64,000 nucleotides of DNA. Origin: Nocardioides sambongensis. Its GTDB lineage: Bacteria > Actinomycetota > Actinomycetes > Propionibacteriales > Nocardioidaceae. Under the pieces are notes generated by a model. The model saw only the letters and a program-made list of their open reading frames with translations. It searched no databases and was not told where the DNA came from. Positions within the stretch are counted from its first letter, which is position 1. Every line of letters starts with the position of its first letter. Of this stretch, positions 19,641 through 28,748 are shown piece after piece. A program made the translations under genes and the position numbers. Location of the stretch: assembly GCF_006494815.1 (NCBI RefSeq), contig NZ_CP041091.1, forward strand, positions 1,577,001-1,641,000. Direction: 5' to 3'.

Positions 19641-20663
19641 GTGAGTGGCATCACACGAAGCGCATGCTCTCGCGCCATGAGCACAACAATGACGGCCGCC
19701 AGCGACACGGCCTCCCCCGCCGTCGGCGGCAAGGTCCGCCTCCGCGTCCGTCGCAAGCTCGCCCTCGCTGACGGGGTCTGCGGCCTGGAGCTGGTCGCGC
19801 CCGACGACGGTCGGCTTCCCGATTGGACCCCTGGTTCGCACATCGACCTGACCTTCGCCAACGGCCTCAACCGGCAGTACTCACTGTGCGGTGACCGATG
19901 GGATGCGCACAGCTACCAGGTCGCCGTCCTGCGCGAACCGGACGGGCGTGGCGGATCGGCCTTCGTCCACGACGAACTCGGCGAAGGCGACGTGATCGAC
20001 ATCGCCGGTCCGCGCAACAACTTCCCGCTGGCACCTGCCGACGCCTACCTCTTCGTTGCCGGCGGCATCGGCATCACTCCCATTCTGCCCATGCTCGAGC
20101 AGGCTGAGATGCTCGGCAAGCCCTGGCGGCTGCTTTACGGCGGTCGAACCCGCACCTCGATGGCGTTCCTCGACCGACTCACGCCTTGGGGCGACCGCGT
20201 CGACGTCTGCCCGCAGGACGAGAGCGGACTGCTCGACCTCGACGTGCTCGGCCGGCTGGAGGCGGGGACGAAGGTGTACTGCTGCGGTCCGGAACCGTTG
20301 CTGGCAGCCGTGCGGACCGCCGCCGTGGACCTGCCCTCGGGGAGCCTGCGCACCGAACGGTTCGTCGCAGCCGCCATGCCCGCCCCGGTGCGCACCACGT
20401 CGTTCGACCTGGAGCTGGCACGCTCCGGCGTGACGGTCACCGTGGCCCCCGGACAGAGCATTCTGGAGGCCGCCGCCGAGGCCGGCGCCCCGATCCTCGC
20501 TTCCTGCCGTCAGGGCATCTGCGGAACCTGCGAGACCGACGTGCTCGAGGGCACCCCCGACCACCGCGACTCGATGCTCGACGACGACGAGCGACAGCGC
20601 GGGGACCTCTTCTACCCCTGCGTCTCGCGCTCTGCCAGCGACCGCCTCGTCCTGGACATCTGA
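19641..20663 (+). CDS. Oxygenase reductase: FAD/NAD + 2Fe-2S (phthalate dioxygenase reductase type)
   Basis: About 340 residues. A flavin-binding barrel (RQYSLCGD) is followed by an NAD domain (FVAGGIGITPILPML, YCCGPEPLL) and a C-terminal plant-type 2Fe-2S domain with CRQGICGTCETD and a distant FYPCVSR. This is the order of vanillate O-demethylase and phthalate dioxygenase reductases. It probably passes NAD(P)H electrons to the P450 encoded 25 bp downstream. GTG 19641 has GGAG 8 nt upstream; ATG 19677 is the alternative start but lacks one. Confidence 0.9.
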   Translation: MSGITRSACSRAMSTTMTAASDTASPAVGGKVRLRVRRKLALADGVCGLELVAPDDGRLPDWTPGSHIDLTFANGLNRQYSLCGDRWDAHSYQVAVLREPDGRGGSAFVHDELGEGDVIDIAGPRNNFPLAPADAYLFVAGGIGITPILPMLEQAEMLGKPWRLLYGGRTRTSMAFLDRLTPWGDRVDVCPQDESGLLDLDVLGRLEAGTKVYCCGPEPLLAAVRTAAVDLPSGSLRTERFVAAAMPAPVRTTSFDLELARSGVTVTVAPGQSILEAAAEAGAPILASCRQGICGTCETDVLEGTPDHRDSMLDDDERQRGDLFYPCVSRSASDRLVLDI

Positions 20664-20688
20664 CCCCCGCCACTCCCAGGAGAAACCG

Positions 20689-21887
20689 ATGACCATCGCT
20701 CCGAGCCCGATCCCCCGCACTGACGCCGATCCCTTCGGCGACGAGGTGTTGGCCGACCCACACCCGTTCCACCGCGACCTCCGCGAGGCGGGTCCGGTCG
20801 TTCACCTCGATCGGTACGACGTCTACGCCATGGGCCGCTACTCCGAGGTCCATGCCGCACTGGTCGACTGGCAACGGTTCGAGTCGGGTGCCGGGGTCGG
20901 CATCAGCAACTTCCGCAAGGAGAAGCCCTGGCGTCCGCCCAGCCTCCTGCTCGAGACGGACCCGCCGCGCCACGACGCACCTCGTCACGTGCTGGAGCCG
21001 ATCCTGGCCCCCGGGCTCTGCGTCGCCTGCGCGAGTCATGGGAGGTCGAGGCCGCCGAACTCGTCGACGAGCTCATCGCCCGTGGCACCGTCGACGCCAT
21101 CGCCGACCTCGCCGAGACCTTCCCCCTCCGTGTCTTCCCCGATGCGGTCGGGATCCCGAAGGAGGGCCGGGAGAATCTGCTGCCCTACGGGGACCACACC
21201 TTCAATGCCTTCGGCCCGGACAACCACCTCGTCGAACGAGGCAAGGCGACCCTGCCGGAGGTGGCGGGATGGGTCAACGACCAGTGCGCCCGCGACATGC
21301 TCACCGCCGATGGCTTCGGAGCGCGGATCTGGGAGGCCGCGGACCGCGGCGACATCACCCACGAACAGGCACCCCTGATCGTGCGATCCCTGCTGACCGC
21401 CGGGGTGGACACCACTGTCCACGCGCTCGGGGCCGTGATCGAAGGCTTCCTCAGCGCTCCCGAGCAGTGGGACGTGCTGCGCCGGGATCCCGGCCGGGCG
21501 CGCATCGCCTTCGACGAGGCGATCCGCTGGGCCAGCCCGGTCCAGACCTTCTTCCGCACGGCCACCACCGACGTACCGCTCGGCGACACCGTCATCCCCG
21601 CCGGCCACAAGATCCTGATGTTCCTCGGCGCCGCCAACCGCGACCCTCGTCGTTGGTCCGAGCCCGATCGATTCGACCTCTCCCGCGACCCGTCGGGACA
21701 CGTCGGATTCGGGATGGGCCTGCACCAGTGTGTGGGCCAGCACGTCGCGCGCCTGGAGGCCGAGTGCGTGCTGCGTGCACTCGCCGAGCGGGTCCGTGCC
21801 ATCGAGCCCGCGGGCGAACCGCGACGCCACCTCAACAACACGTTGCGTGCCTGGCAGTCGCTTCCCGTGCGACTGATCACCGACTGA
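20689..21887 (+). CDS. Cytochrome P450, frameshifted (possible aromatic O-dealkylase)
   Basis: About 399 residues after repair. N-terminal blocks LLLETDPPRHDAPRHVLEP are in one frame; from the G3 run at 21013-21015 the rest is in the next. The rest includes the I-helix AGVDTT, the ExxR-type region FDEAIRWASP and the heme loop FGMGLHQCVGQ with the cysteine ligand. One added G joins them. Blocks such as FNAFGPDN recall CYP199/CYP255 O-demethylases; that family assignment is from memory and tentative. The paired reductase, mscR and importer support an O-demethylation role. Confidence 0.85.
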
Positions 21888-21952
21888 CCACCGACTCTCG
21901 CCTGCCGTCCGGCGACGTCACATTCACGCCCAACCTCGAGAAGGAATCAACG

Positions 21953-22909
21953 ATGATGCGCTTCACCCTGCCCTCCTCCGCCCGCAAGGGAGCACTCGCA
22001 CTCACAGCCGTCGCCCTCACCAGCACGCTCAGCGCGTGCGGCGGCGACGATGCGGAAGCTGCCGACCCGACGGTGAAGATCAGCTACTTCCCGCTGGTCC
22101 ACACGGCCACCGCAGTCAACGCCGAGGAGTCCGGCCTGTTCGAGGAGGAGGGGGTCGAGGTCGAACTGCTTCCGTCCGCCGGCGGAGCTCAAGCCATCCC
22201 GTCACTGATGGCCGGCGACTACGACATCACCTACACGAACTACTCTTCGGCGATCCTCGCCGCTCAGCAGGGCCTGCCGATCGTGTTCGTCGCCGGCAAC
22301 GACGTCGGCGCCTCCGACCACGGCATCTTCGTCGCCGCAGACTCTCCGATCAAGGACGTTGCCGACCTCGAGGGCGGAACATTCGCCGTCAACAACCTCC
22401 AGAACATCGGCACCGTCGCGATCAAGGCGCAGCTCGAAGAGGCCGGCGCCGACCCCGAGTCGATCGAACTGGTCGAGATGCCGTACCCCGACATGCAGGC
22501 CGCGCTGGACCGCGGCGACGTCGACGCCATCTGGCAGGTCGAACCGTTCCAGGCCAGCGCTGAGGCCGCGGGGATGCGCAAGATCGCAGACCTGTTCACC
22601 GGACCCGTCGCCGACATGCCCGTTGCTGGCTGGGTCACCACCCAGCAGTTCGCCCAGGAGAACCCCGACGCCGTCGCCGCGGTACAGGACGCTCTGGCCG
22701 CCTCTGCCGACGACCTGCGCGACGACCGCGAGCAGATCGTCGAGCTCGTGCCGACCTACACCGAGATGGATGCGGCCGTTGTCGAGAGCGTGGCGCTGCC
22801 GGAGTGGAGCAGCGAGCTCGACGCCGAGGTCCTGCAGGAGATGACCGACCTGATGGAGCAGTACGGCGTCATCGCCGAGGAGTTCGACGTCGAGACGATG
22901 ATGCCCTGA
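21953..22909 (+). CDS. ABC transporter substrate-binding lipoprotein (NitT/TauT type)
   Basis: A 318-residue extracytoplasmic binding protein. The signal peptide ends in lipobox LSACGG, so it is membrane-anchored. The body matches SsuA/NMT1-type proteins (ISYFPLVHTATAVNAEESGLF, DYDITYTNYSSAILAAQQ, AIWQVEPFQA). AAGGA lies about 9 nt before the ATG. Its stop overlaps the first permease start. Linkage with the P450 suggests the ligand is the P450 substrate. Confidence 0.9.
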   Translation: MMRFTLPSSARKGALALTAVALTSTLSACGGDDAEAADPTVKISYFPLVHTATAVNAEESGLFEEEGVEVELLPSAGGAQAIPSLMAGDYDITYTNYSSAILAAQQGLPIVFVAGNDVGASDHGIFVAADSPIKDVADLEGGTFAVNNLQNIGTVAIKAQLEEAGADPESIELVEMPYPDMQAALDRGDVDAIWQVEPFQASAEAAGMRKIADLFTGPVADMPVAGWVTTQQFAQENPDAVAAVQDALAASADDLRDDREQIVELVPTYTEMDAAVVESVALPEWSSELDAEVLQEMTDLMEQYGVIAEEFDVETMMP

Positions 22910-23730
22910 TGGCGGCAGCGACCACCTCAGCCGCCGCGGGCACCCGGCTCAGTCTGCGACTGCCGACCACCGCTGGGGCCCGCGGCGCCGCGGGGTTGCT
23001 GGGTCTCGTGCTCCTGATCGAAGGACTTCCCCGCCTCGGTGTCGTCGACGCTGCGTACTTCCCGCCCTTCACCGAGATGCTGTCCGCCCTCCGCGAGGAG
23101 GCCGCGACGTCGAGCTTCTGGTCCTCCCTCGGCGACACGGTCCGTGGCTGGGCTCTCGGCCTCGCCATTGCCGTGATCGCCGGATGTGCCGTCGGCATGG
23201 TCATCGGCATGTCCTCGTTCCTTCGGGCGGCCACCGCGACCACGATCGAGTTCCTCCGCCCGATCCCGTCGGTCGCGCTCATCCCGGTGGTCGTGCTCCT
23301 CTACGGCACCAGCATGGTCTCCACACTGCTGCTGGTCGTCTACGCGAGCTTCTGGCAGATCGTGGTGCAGGTGATGTACGGCGTGCAGGACATCGACCCG
23401 GTCGCCGCCGAGACTGCTCGCTCCTACAGGTTCAGCCGCATCGGCCGGACCCGGCATGTCGTGTGGCCGACGACCCTGCCGTATGCGATCACCGGCTTCC
23501 GGCTGGCGGCAGCGGTGGCGCTCATCCTGGAGGTCACCGGCGAGCTGGTGATCGGCTCACCGGGCCTGGGCAACGACATCGCTTTGGCCCAGTCCGCCGG
23601 TGCAGTCGACACGATGTACGCGCTGGTGCTGGTGACCGGTCTCCTCGGCGTCACCGTCAACCTGCTCGCGCGCGCTGTGGAGCACCGGGCGCTGCACTGG
23701 CACCCCTCGGTCCGGGGGGTGACGGCATGA
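22909..23730 (+). CDS. ABC transporter permease (NitT/TauT type) 1
   Basis: A 273-residue inner-membrane permease with about six helices. The EAA loop fits VAAETARSYRFSRIGRTRHVVWP. IEFLRPIPSVALIPVVVLLYG is typical of SsuC/TauC permeases. The ATG overlaps the binding-protein stop (TGATG) and its own stop overlaps the next permease start (ATGA), so expression is tightly coupled. Confidence 0.92.
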   Translation: MAAATTSAAAGTRLSLRLPTTAGARGAAGLLGLVLLIEGLPRLGVVDAAYFPPFTEMLSALREEAATSSFWSSLGDTVRGWALGLAIAVIAGCAVGMVIGMSSFLRAATATTIEFLRPIPSVALIPVVVLLYGTSMVSTLLLVVYASFWQIVVQVMYGVQDIDPVAAETARSYRFSRIGRTRHVVWPTTLPYAITGFRLAAAVALILEVTGELVIGSPGLGNDIALAQSAGAVDTMYALVLVTGLLGVTVNLLARAVEHRALHWHPSVRGVTA

Positions 23731-24512
23731 GAACGGTGACCGAGGTGGCGCGCCGCACGGCGTACGCGATCGCCCTTCCGCTCCTGCTGGTCACCGCGTG
23801 GTGGTTCGCCACGGCGGACAGCACCAGCTTCTACTGGCCGTCGCTGCAGAGCATTCTGGAGGCCTTCGTCGACACGTGGACCCTCGACCGAGTGCAGCAG
23901 GACGTGCTGCCCAGCCTCGGGCGACTGCTGGTCGGGTTCTCCCTCGCCGTGGTGATCGGTGTCCTGATGGGGCTTGCCATCGGAAGCTCCGACTGGCTGC
24001 GCGAGACGCTGGAACCCCCGCTGGAGTTCCTGAGGGCCATCCCGCCCCCCGTGCTGGTGCCCGTCATCATGCTCTTCGCCGGCATCGGCGACGGGATGAA
24101 GATCGCCGTCATCGTCTCCGGCTGCGTCTGGCCGGTCCTGCTCAACACAGTGGAGGGCGTGCGCGGAATCGATCCTGTGCTCCGCGAGACCGCAACCAGC
24201 TATCGGCTCGGCCGCCGTCGACGGATCACCTCGTTGCTGCTGCGCGCGGCGAGTCCCCAGATCGTCGCCGGTGCCCGTCAGGCCCTTGCGATCGGCATCA
24301 TCTTGATGGTCATCAGCGAGATGTTCGCCGCGACCAATGGCCTCGGCTTCACCATCGTGCAGTTCCAGCGCAGCTTCGCGATCCCCCAGATGTGGTCCGG
24401 CGTGCTGCTGCTCGGCCTCATCGGCGTCGCTCTGTCCCTGTTGTTCCGGCTCGTCGAGATCCGGGTCCTCGCGTGGTACCACGGGCACCGCGCGTCCCAG
24501 CGAAAGGCATGA
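23727..24512 (+). CDS. ABC transporter permease (NitT/TauT type) 2
   Basis: A 261-residue permease paralogous to its neighbour, with EAA loop VLRETATSYRLGRRRRITSLLL and the conserved LEFLRAIPPPVLVPVIMLFAG. Two different permeases imply a heterodimeric channel; most SsuC-type systems use a single permease gene. It ends 2 bp before the ATPase start. Confidence 0.92.
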   Translation: MRTVTEVARRTAYAIALPLLLVTAWWFATADSTSFYWPSLQSILEAFVDTWTLDRVQQDVLPSLGRLLVGFSLAVVIGVLMGLAIGSSDWLRETLEPPLEFLRAIPPPVLVPVIMLFAGIGDGMKIAVIVSGCVWPVLLNTVEGVRGIDPVLRETATSYRLGRRRRITSLLLRAASPQIVAGARQALAIGIILMVISEMFAATNGLGFTIVQFQRSFAIPQMWSGVLLLGLIGVALSLLFRLVEIRVLAWYHGHRASQRKA

Positions 24513-24513
24513 C

Positions 24514-25359
24514 ATGACTGTCGAGACCCCCGCGACCAACGCCGCGAACACCAACGCCCAGGACACGGTGATCCTGCAGATCACCGGGCTCGGCAAGACC
24601 TACACAGCTCGGTCCGGCCCGGTCCAGGCCGTCCGCGACATCACCGCCTCGATCCGAGCGGGCGAGCTGGTGTGCATCGTCGGCCCGTCGGGCTGCGGGA
24701 AGACCACGCTGCTGCGCTGCATCGCCGGACTGATGGCACCCACTGCCGGCGCGGTCGTACTCGAAGGCGCGGCGGTCAGCGGGCCACCCGCCGGAATGGC
24801 CGTCGTCTTCCAGGAGTACGGACGCAGTCTCTTCCCGTGGATGAGCGTGCGGCAGAACGTCGAGCTTCCTCTCAAGGAGAAGAAGCTCGCTCGTGACGAG
24901 AGGCGTCGTCTGGTCGACGAAGCGCTGGAGGCGGTGGGACTCGCTCATGCCGGCGACCAGTACCCCTGGCAGCTCTCCGGTGGCATGCAACAGCGGGTCG
25001 CGATCGCGCGGGCAGTGGCCTACGAGCCGCATGTCCTGCTGATGGACGAGCCGTTCGCCGCCGTCGACGCACAGACCCGCGCCGACCTGGAGGACCTGGT
25101 CCGCTCGCTGTGGCAACGGTTGGGCGTCACCGTGCTCTTCGTCACCCACGACATCGACGAGTCCGTCTACCTGGCCGAGCGCGTCATCGTTCTCTCCAGC
25201 TCCCCCACGGTGGTGCTCGAGGAGGTCGAGATCGACCTGCCGGCCGAACGCGACCAACTCACCACCAGGGCGCTCCCCCGGTTCAGCGAACTGCGCACGC
25301 ACGTGTGGGAGCGGGTCCAGGAGGCCAAGCTCAGCGCTCAGCACGCCGCAACCTCCTGA
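24514..25359 (+). CDS. ABC transporter ATP-binding protein (NitT/TauT type)
   Basis: A 281-residue ATPase: Walker A GPSGCGKTT, Q-loop VFQEYGRSLFPW, signature LSGGMQQR, Walker B VLLMDEPFAAVD and switch His in VTHDIDESVYLAE, as in SsuB/TauB. It is the last gene of the operon beginning with the reductase. A hairpin follows about 108 bp downstream. Confidence 0.95.
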   Translation: MTVETPATNAANTNAQDTVILQITGLGKTYTARSGPVQAVRDITASIRAGELVCIVGPSGCGKTTLLRCIAGLMAPTAGAVVLEGAAVSGPPAGMAVVFQEYGRSLFPWMSVRQNVELPLKEKKLARDERRRLVDEALEAVGLAHAGDQYPWQLSGGMQQRVAIARAVAYEPHVLLMDEPFAAVDAQTRADLEDLVRSLWQRLGVTVLFVTHDIDESVYLAERVIVLSSSPTVVLEEVEIDLPAERDQLTTRALPRFSELRTHVWERVQEAKLSAQHAATS

Positions 25360-25467
25360 GATTCCTGCGGCGGGTCCGCGCGTCGCTGTCGACCGCAGCT
25401 CGTCGGTCGGCGCGGATCATCGCCTGCACGGACGATCCCGCCGGGTGAAGGCCGCACAAATGCCGCC

Positions 25468-25511
25468 GGGCCATGATCCTGCACCTATCTCTAGGAGCCG
25501 GATCATGGCCC
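25468..25511. terminator. Hairpin after ABC operon
   Basis: A perfect 12-bp stem GGGCCATGATCC/GGATCATGGCCC with a 20-nt loop, 108 bp after the ATPase stop. No T-tract follows, so its efficiency as a terminator is uncertain. Confidence 0.5.
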
Positions 25512-25525
25512 TGGCCTGCATCTTC

Positions 25526-25560
25526 GGTGGAGCTGAGGGGACTCGAACCCCTGACCCTCT
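25526..25560 (-). other. tRNA/tmRNA 3'-end-like fragment (possible att site)
   Basis: On the minus strand a T-arm AGGGG-TTCGAGT-CCCCT is followed by CAGCTCCACC, as at the 3' end of a tRNA or, more closely, a tmRNA (AGCTCCACCA). The sequence further 5' does not fold into D and anticodon arms, so it is not a whole tRNA gene. Such fragments are left where integrases recombine into tRNA or tmRNA genes. Confidence 0.5.
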
Positions 25561-25782
25561 GTTACGGGCCCACCGGGGTCTGATCGACCGGTGAATCTCG
25601 CCTTACCTCGGCTCCATCCAGTCTGACCTGGGACGACGCGCTGGGTCGTGAACATCGTCGACGTCCAGGGTACGACGAAAGTCGGCCGACCTCGGCTGCA
25701 CTAGGCCCGATTCTGACGTCAAACTGCGCCATAAGTGCGCCTGAGCCGCGCTGCCGTCGTCGCCCACTCCCCCACTGGCCCC

Positions 25783-25816
25783 ACCAACCTCACGGCCCCC
25801 ACCAACCTCACGGCCC
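25783..25816. repeat. Two-copy direct repeat, 18-bp period
   Basis: ACCAACCTCACGGCCC occurs at 25783 and again at 25801. It is local, with only two copies, in the non-coding stretch; function unknown. Confidence 0.6.
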
Positions 25817-26099
25817 ACGCCCTACGCCACGAAGCCGTCCGCGGCCTCAGCCGCGTGGACCACGCGTCTGGGAACGGAGGGATCTCAAGGCAAGATGTCA
25901 CGCGACTGGGCAGGAATCTTCCCGGCTTACGCGCCAGCCCGTCCCCCAAAACCCGCTCTGACCTGCGGAAAAATATCTGTTGGGGTCTCAATCTGCCCCG
26001 CACTGTGCCCAAACTGTGCCCGCGATTTTCGCTTGCAGTCGGTGGCTGTCGGTGACCGCTGGTGGTCACCGCCGGGCTGATAATCATGGTGGAGCCATC

Positions 26100-26135
26100 G
26101 GATCGATGCCGGGCGCAGCGTCCCGACACCGATCC
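26100..26135 (-). terminator. Terminator of the aldehyde dehydrogenase operon
   Basis: In the minus-strand transcript a 14-bp stem GGATCGGTGTCGGG/CCCGGCATCGATCC closes with two G-U pairs and an 8-nt loop, starting 7 nt after the stop. The wobble pairs would be A-C mismatches on the other strand, so it is strand-specific. Confidence 0.65.
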
Positions 26136-26142
26136 GCGGTCG

Positions 26143-27603
26143 TCAGGCGTCCTCGTTGGCCTTGTCCAGATAGATCGTCTTGAGCTGCTGGAAGGCGACG
26201 AGCCCCTCCGGACCGAGCTCACGGCCCATGCCGCTGGCCCGGATGCCGCCGAACGGGGAGAACGGGTCGTTGCTGTAGTGGTTGACCCCGATGGTGCCGC
26301 TGCGGATGCGGCGGGCGAACTGCTCGCCGCGGTCGGGGTCAGCGGTCCACACCGATCCTCCCAGTCCGTAGTCGGTGTCGTTGGCGATGGCGACGGCGTC
26401 GTCCTCGTCCTCGTAGGGGATCACAGCGAGGACGGGGCCGAATATCTCCTCCTGCGCGATCGTCGCCTTGCGGTCGACGTCTGCGAACACGGTCGGCTGC
26501 ACGAACCAGCCGCTGTCGCGATCCGCCGGGCGAGCGCCACCGACGACCAGGCGGCCACCGTCGGAGATCCCCTTCTCGATGTAGCCCTCCACGCGCTGAC
26601 GCTGCCGCTCGGAAACGAGGGGACCGACTTGGGTCGACTCGACCAGCGGATCGCCGACGACCAGCGAGCCCGCGAGCCCGGCAACGGTGTCGACGACCTC
26701 GTCGTACCTCGCCCTTGGAGCAAGTACGCGGGTCCCGAGCCAGCAGATCTGGCCGTTGTTCAGCAGTGTTGCTGCGAAGAACGACTCGATCGTCTCCGAC
26801 AGGTTGGCATCATCGAGGACGACGGCCGCGGACTTGCCTCCGAGCTCGAGAGTGACTGGCCGGAGGAGCCGACCACACGTGGAGGCGATCAATCGACCCG
26901 CAGCCGAGGACCCGGTGAAGGACACCTTGTCCACGCCGGGATGCTCGACGAGGTAGGCACCCACCTCGCGACCGGCGGGTACAACGTTCAGCACGCCCGG
27001 CGGAAGACCGGCCTCGGCGGCGGCCTCGGCCATCAGGAACGCGTCGAGCACGGTCTCGGGAGCCGGCTTGAGGACGACGGTGCAGCCAGCTGCGAGGGCC
27101 GGGGCCAGCTTCAGGAAGGTGATGGCCTGCGGGACGTTCCACGGGACGATCGCCGCGACGACGCCGATGGGTTCGCGCAGGACGACCGCCTGCTTGCCCA
27201 GCATTCCCTGCCGACGTTCCTCCTGCCCGGCTTCGACCAGACCTGCGTAGTAGCGCAGCAGCACCGCCGGGAATCCTGCCTCGAACTGCTGCGCCAACCA
27301 GATCGGCATTCCGTTCTGGATGGTGACGCGGCGTGCTGTCTCCTCGCCACGCGCCTCCAGGCAGACGGCGAAGCGCTCGAGCACCGCGGTGCGCCGCGCA
27401 GGGCTCCAGGTCGACCATCCGGTCGGGTCATCGTACGCGCGGCGCGCAGCCAGCACGGCGGCGTCGATGTCGGCCTCGGTGCCCTCCGGGACACTGCCGA
27501 TCACCTGCTCGGTGGTCGGCGAGACGACCTCGATCCGCTGTCCGGTCGCCGGCGCGGACCAAGAGCCGTCCAGGTAGAGCTGCTCGTAGTCGATGGTGGT
27601 CAT
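26143..27603 (-). CDS. NAD(P)-dependent aldehyde dehydrogenase
   Basis: A 486-residue ALDH superfamily enzyme oxidising an aldehyde to an acid. Catalytic Cys is in NNGQICW, the general-base Glu in LELGGKSA and cofactor-binding FTGSSAAG is visible. ATG 27603 has AGGA upstream. It is last in the operon P450-reductase-ferredoxin-alcohol dehydrogenase-ALDH and would complete oxidation of a P450-made alcohol to a carboxylate. Confidence 0.93.
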   Translation of the reverse strand: MTTIDYEQLYLDGSWSAPATGQRIEVVSPTTEQVIGSVPEGTEADIDAAVLAARRAYDDPTGWSTWSPARRTAVLERFAVCLEARGEETARRVTIQNGMPIWLAQQFEAGFPAVLLRYYAGLVEAGQEERRQGMLGKQAVVLREPIGVVAAIVPWNVPQAITFLKLAPALAAGCTVVLKPAPETVLDAFLMAEAAAEAGLPPGVLNVVPAGREVGAYLVEHPGVDKVSFTGSSAAGRLIASTCGRLLRPVTLELGGKSAAVVLDDANLSETIESFFAATLLNNGQICWLGTRVLAPRARYDEVVDTVAGLAGSLVVGDPLVESTQVGPLVSERQRQRVEGYIEKGISDGGRLVVGGARPADRDSGWFVQPTVFADVDRKATIAQEEIFGPVLAVIPYEDEDDAVAIANDTDYGLGGSVWTADPDRGEQFARRIRSGTIGVNHYSNDPFSPFGGIRASGMGRELGPEGLVAFQQLKTIYLDKANEDA

Positions 27604-27617
27604 GGAGTTCCTACCTC

Positions 27618-28721
27618 TCACTCGTGGACGAGGACGACCTTGACGGCCTCCCCACGTGCTTGCGCCTCGACGGCGTCGTTGATCTTGGCGAACGGCATGG
27701 TGGTGATCAGCCGGTCGAACGGGAATCGACCCGCCAGATGCAGTTGGACCAGTTCGGGCAGGAACGTGTCCGGGTCACTGTCCCCCTCGACGATTCCCAT
27801 GAACCGCAGCCCGCGTGCCTGCATCTCGATCAGGCCCACCGACAGCACCGCCTCAGGGTTGCTGGGGACGCCGACCATGCCGAGCGTGCCCAACTGGGCG
27901 AGCGATGCGAGCACCTCGGTCAGTACTGCGTCGATCGCGGTGGTGTCGAGCGCGTAGTCAACGCCCTCGGGCACGATGGCGCGCACCTGCTCGGAGACGG
28001 CGCCGTCGGCCGGGTCGATCACGTGGGTGGCGCCCAACTCGAGCGCGAGGTCCCTGCGCGACGCGATCGGGTCCACCACGATGATCGTGGCGAGTTCGCG
28101 GACGACCGCGCCGAGAACGCCGGAGAGCCCGACGGAGCCGCCGCCAGTCACCAGCAGTGACGAGCCTGCCCGGCACGACATCGACCGCATGACGGCGCCG
28201 GCGCCGGTCTGGATGCCGCAGCCCAGCGGGCCGACGATGGCGAGGTCGATGCCTTCGGCGACCTTGACGACGTTGCGTTCCCGGGCGATCGCGTGGGTTG
28301 CGAACGTCGACTGCCCGAAGAAGTAGCTGCCGTAGGCCGTCGCGCCTTCGTGCAGCGTGCTCGATCCGTCCGGCCGGCCGCCGCCGAAGTTGCGTGCCAT
28401 GAACTCTGCGCAGTACGACGGGGTGCCGCTGGTGCACTGCGTGCACGCGCCACAGCTGTTGAACGTGGCCGAGACGCGGTCTCCGACGCCGACCTTCGTG
28501 ACCGCGGAGCCCACGGCAACCACGGTGCCGCTGCCCTCGTGCCCTACGACGCCGGGGAACGGGAACGGCAGGTGTCCGTGCTGGACTGCCAGGTCGGTGT
28601 GACAGAGCCCGACCCCGGCGATCTCCACGACCACCTCATCGGGGGCCGGATCGTCGAGTGTCAGGTTCTGGATGACGAAGTCCTGCCCCAGACCCTCCAG
28701 GACTGCTGCGGTGATCTCCAT
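27618..28721 (-). CDS. Zinc-dependent alcohol dehydrogenase (aryl/terpenyl alcohol type)
   Basis: A 367-residue medium-chain dehydrogenase: catalytic zinc motifs GLCHTDL and GHEGSG, structural cysteines CGACTQCTSGTPSYC and the dinucleotide motif GGGSVGLSG. It is closest in pattern to benzyl, geraniol and similar unsaturated alcohol dehydrogenases. It sits between ferredoxin and aldehyde dehydrogenase, consistent with oxidising the primary alcohol formed by the P450. Substrate is inferred from context only. Confidence 0.9.
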   Translation of the reverse strand: MEITAAVLEGLGQDFVIQNLTLDDPAPDEVVVEIAGVGLCHTDLAVQHGHLPFPFPGVVGHEGSGTVVAVGSAVTKVGVGDRVSATFNSCGACTQCTSGTPSYCAEFMARNFGGGRPDGSSTLHEGATAYGSYFFGQSTFATHAIARERNVVKVAEGIDLAIVGPLGCGIQTGAGAVMRSMSCRAGSSLLVTGGGSVGLSGVLGAVVRELATIIVVDPIASRRDLALELGATHVIDPADGAVSEQVRAIVPEGVDYALDTTAIDAVLTEVLASLAQLGTLGMVGVPSNPEAVLSVGLIEMQARGLRFMGIVEGDSDPDTFLPELVQLHLAGRFPFDRLITTMPFAKINDAVEAQARGEAVKVVLVHE

Positions 28722-28748
28722 GTGCTCGTACTCCTTCTTGGTGGTGAA

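Larger units (their letters stand above)
25360..26142. other. Non-coding convergence region
   Basis: About 780 bp between the converging importer and aldehyde dehydrogenase operons. No reading frame here looks real on either strand. It holds a 12-bp-stem hairpin, a tRNA/tmRNA 3'-end-like fragment, a two-copy 18-bp direct repeat, an AT-richer patch near 25960-26040 and a terminator before the aldehyde dehydrogenase stop. It resembles an old integration boundary; no integrase gene is present. Confidence 0.6.

Noticed and set aside
25526..25617. A complete tRNA gene on the minus strand
   Set aside because: The ends can pair and the T-arm is good, but there is no D-arm or anticodon arm, so only a 3'-end fragment is supported.
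25719..26222. A 167-codon minus-strand frame in the gap before the aldehyde dehydrogenase
   Set aside because: Ser/Arg-rich translation with no recognisable domain, overlapping a terminator and the 3' end of a certain gene.
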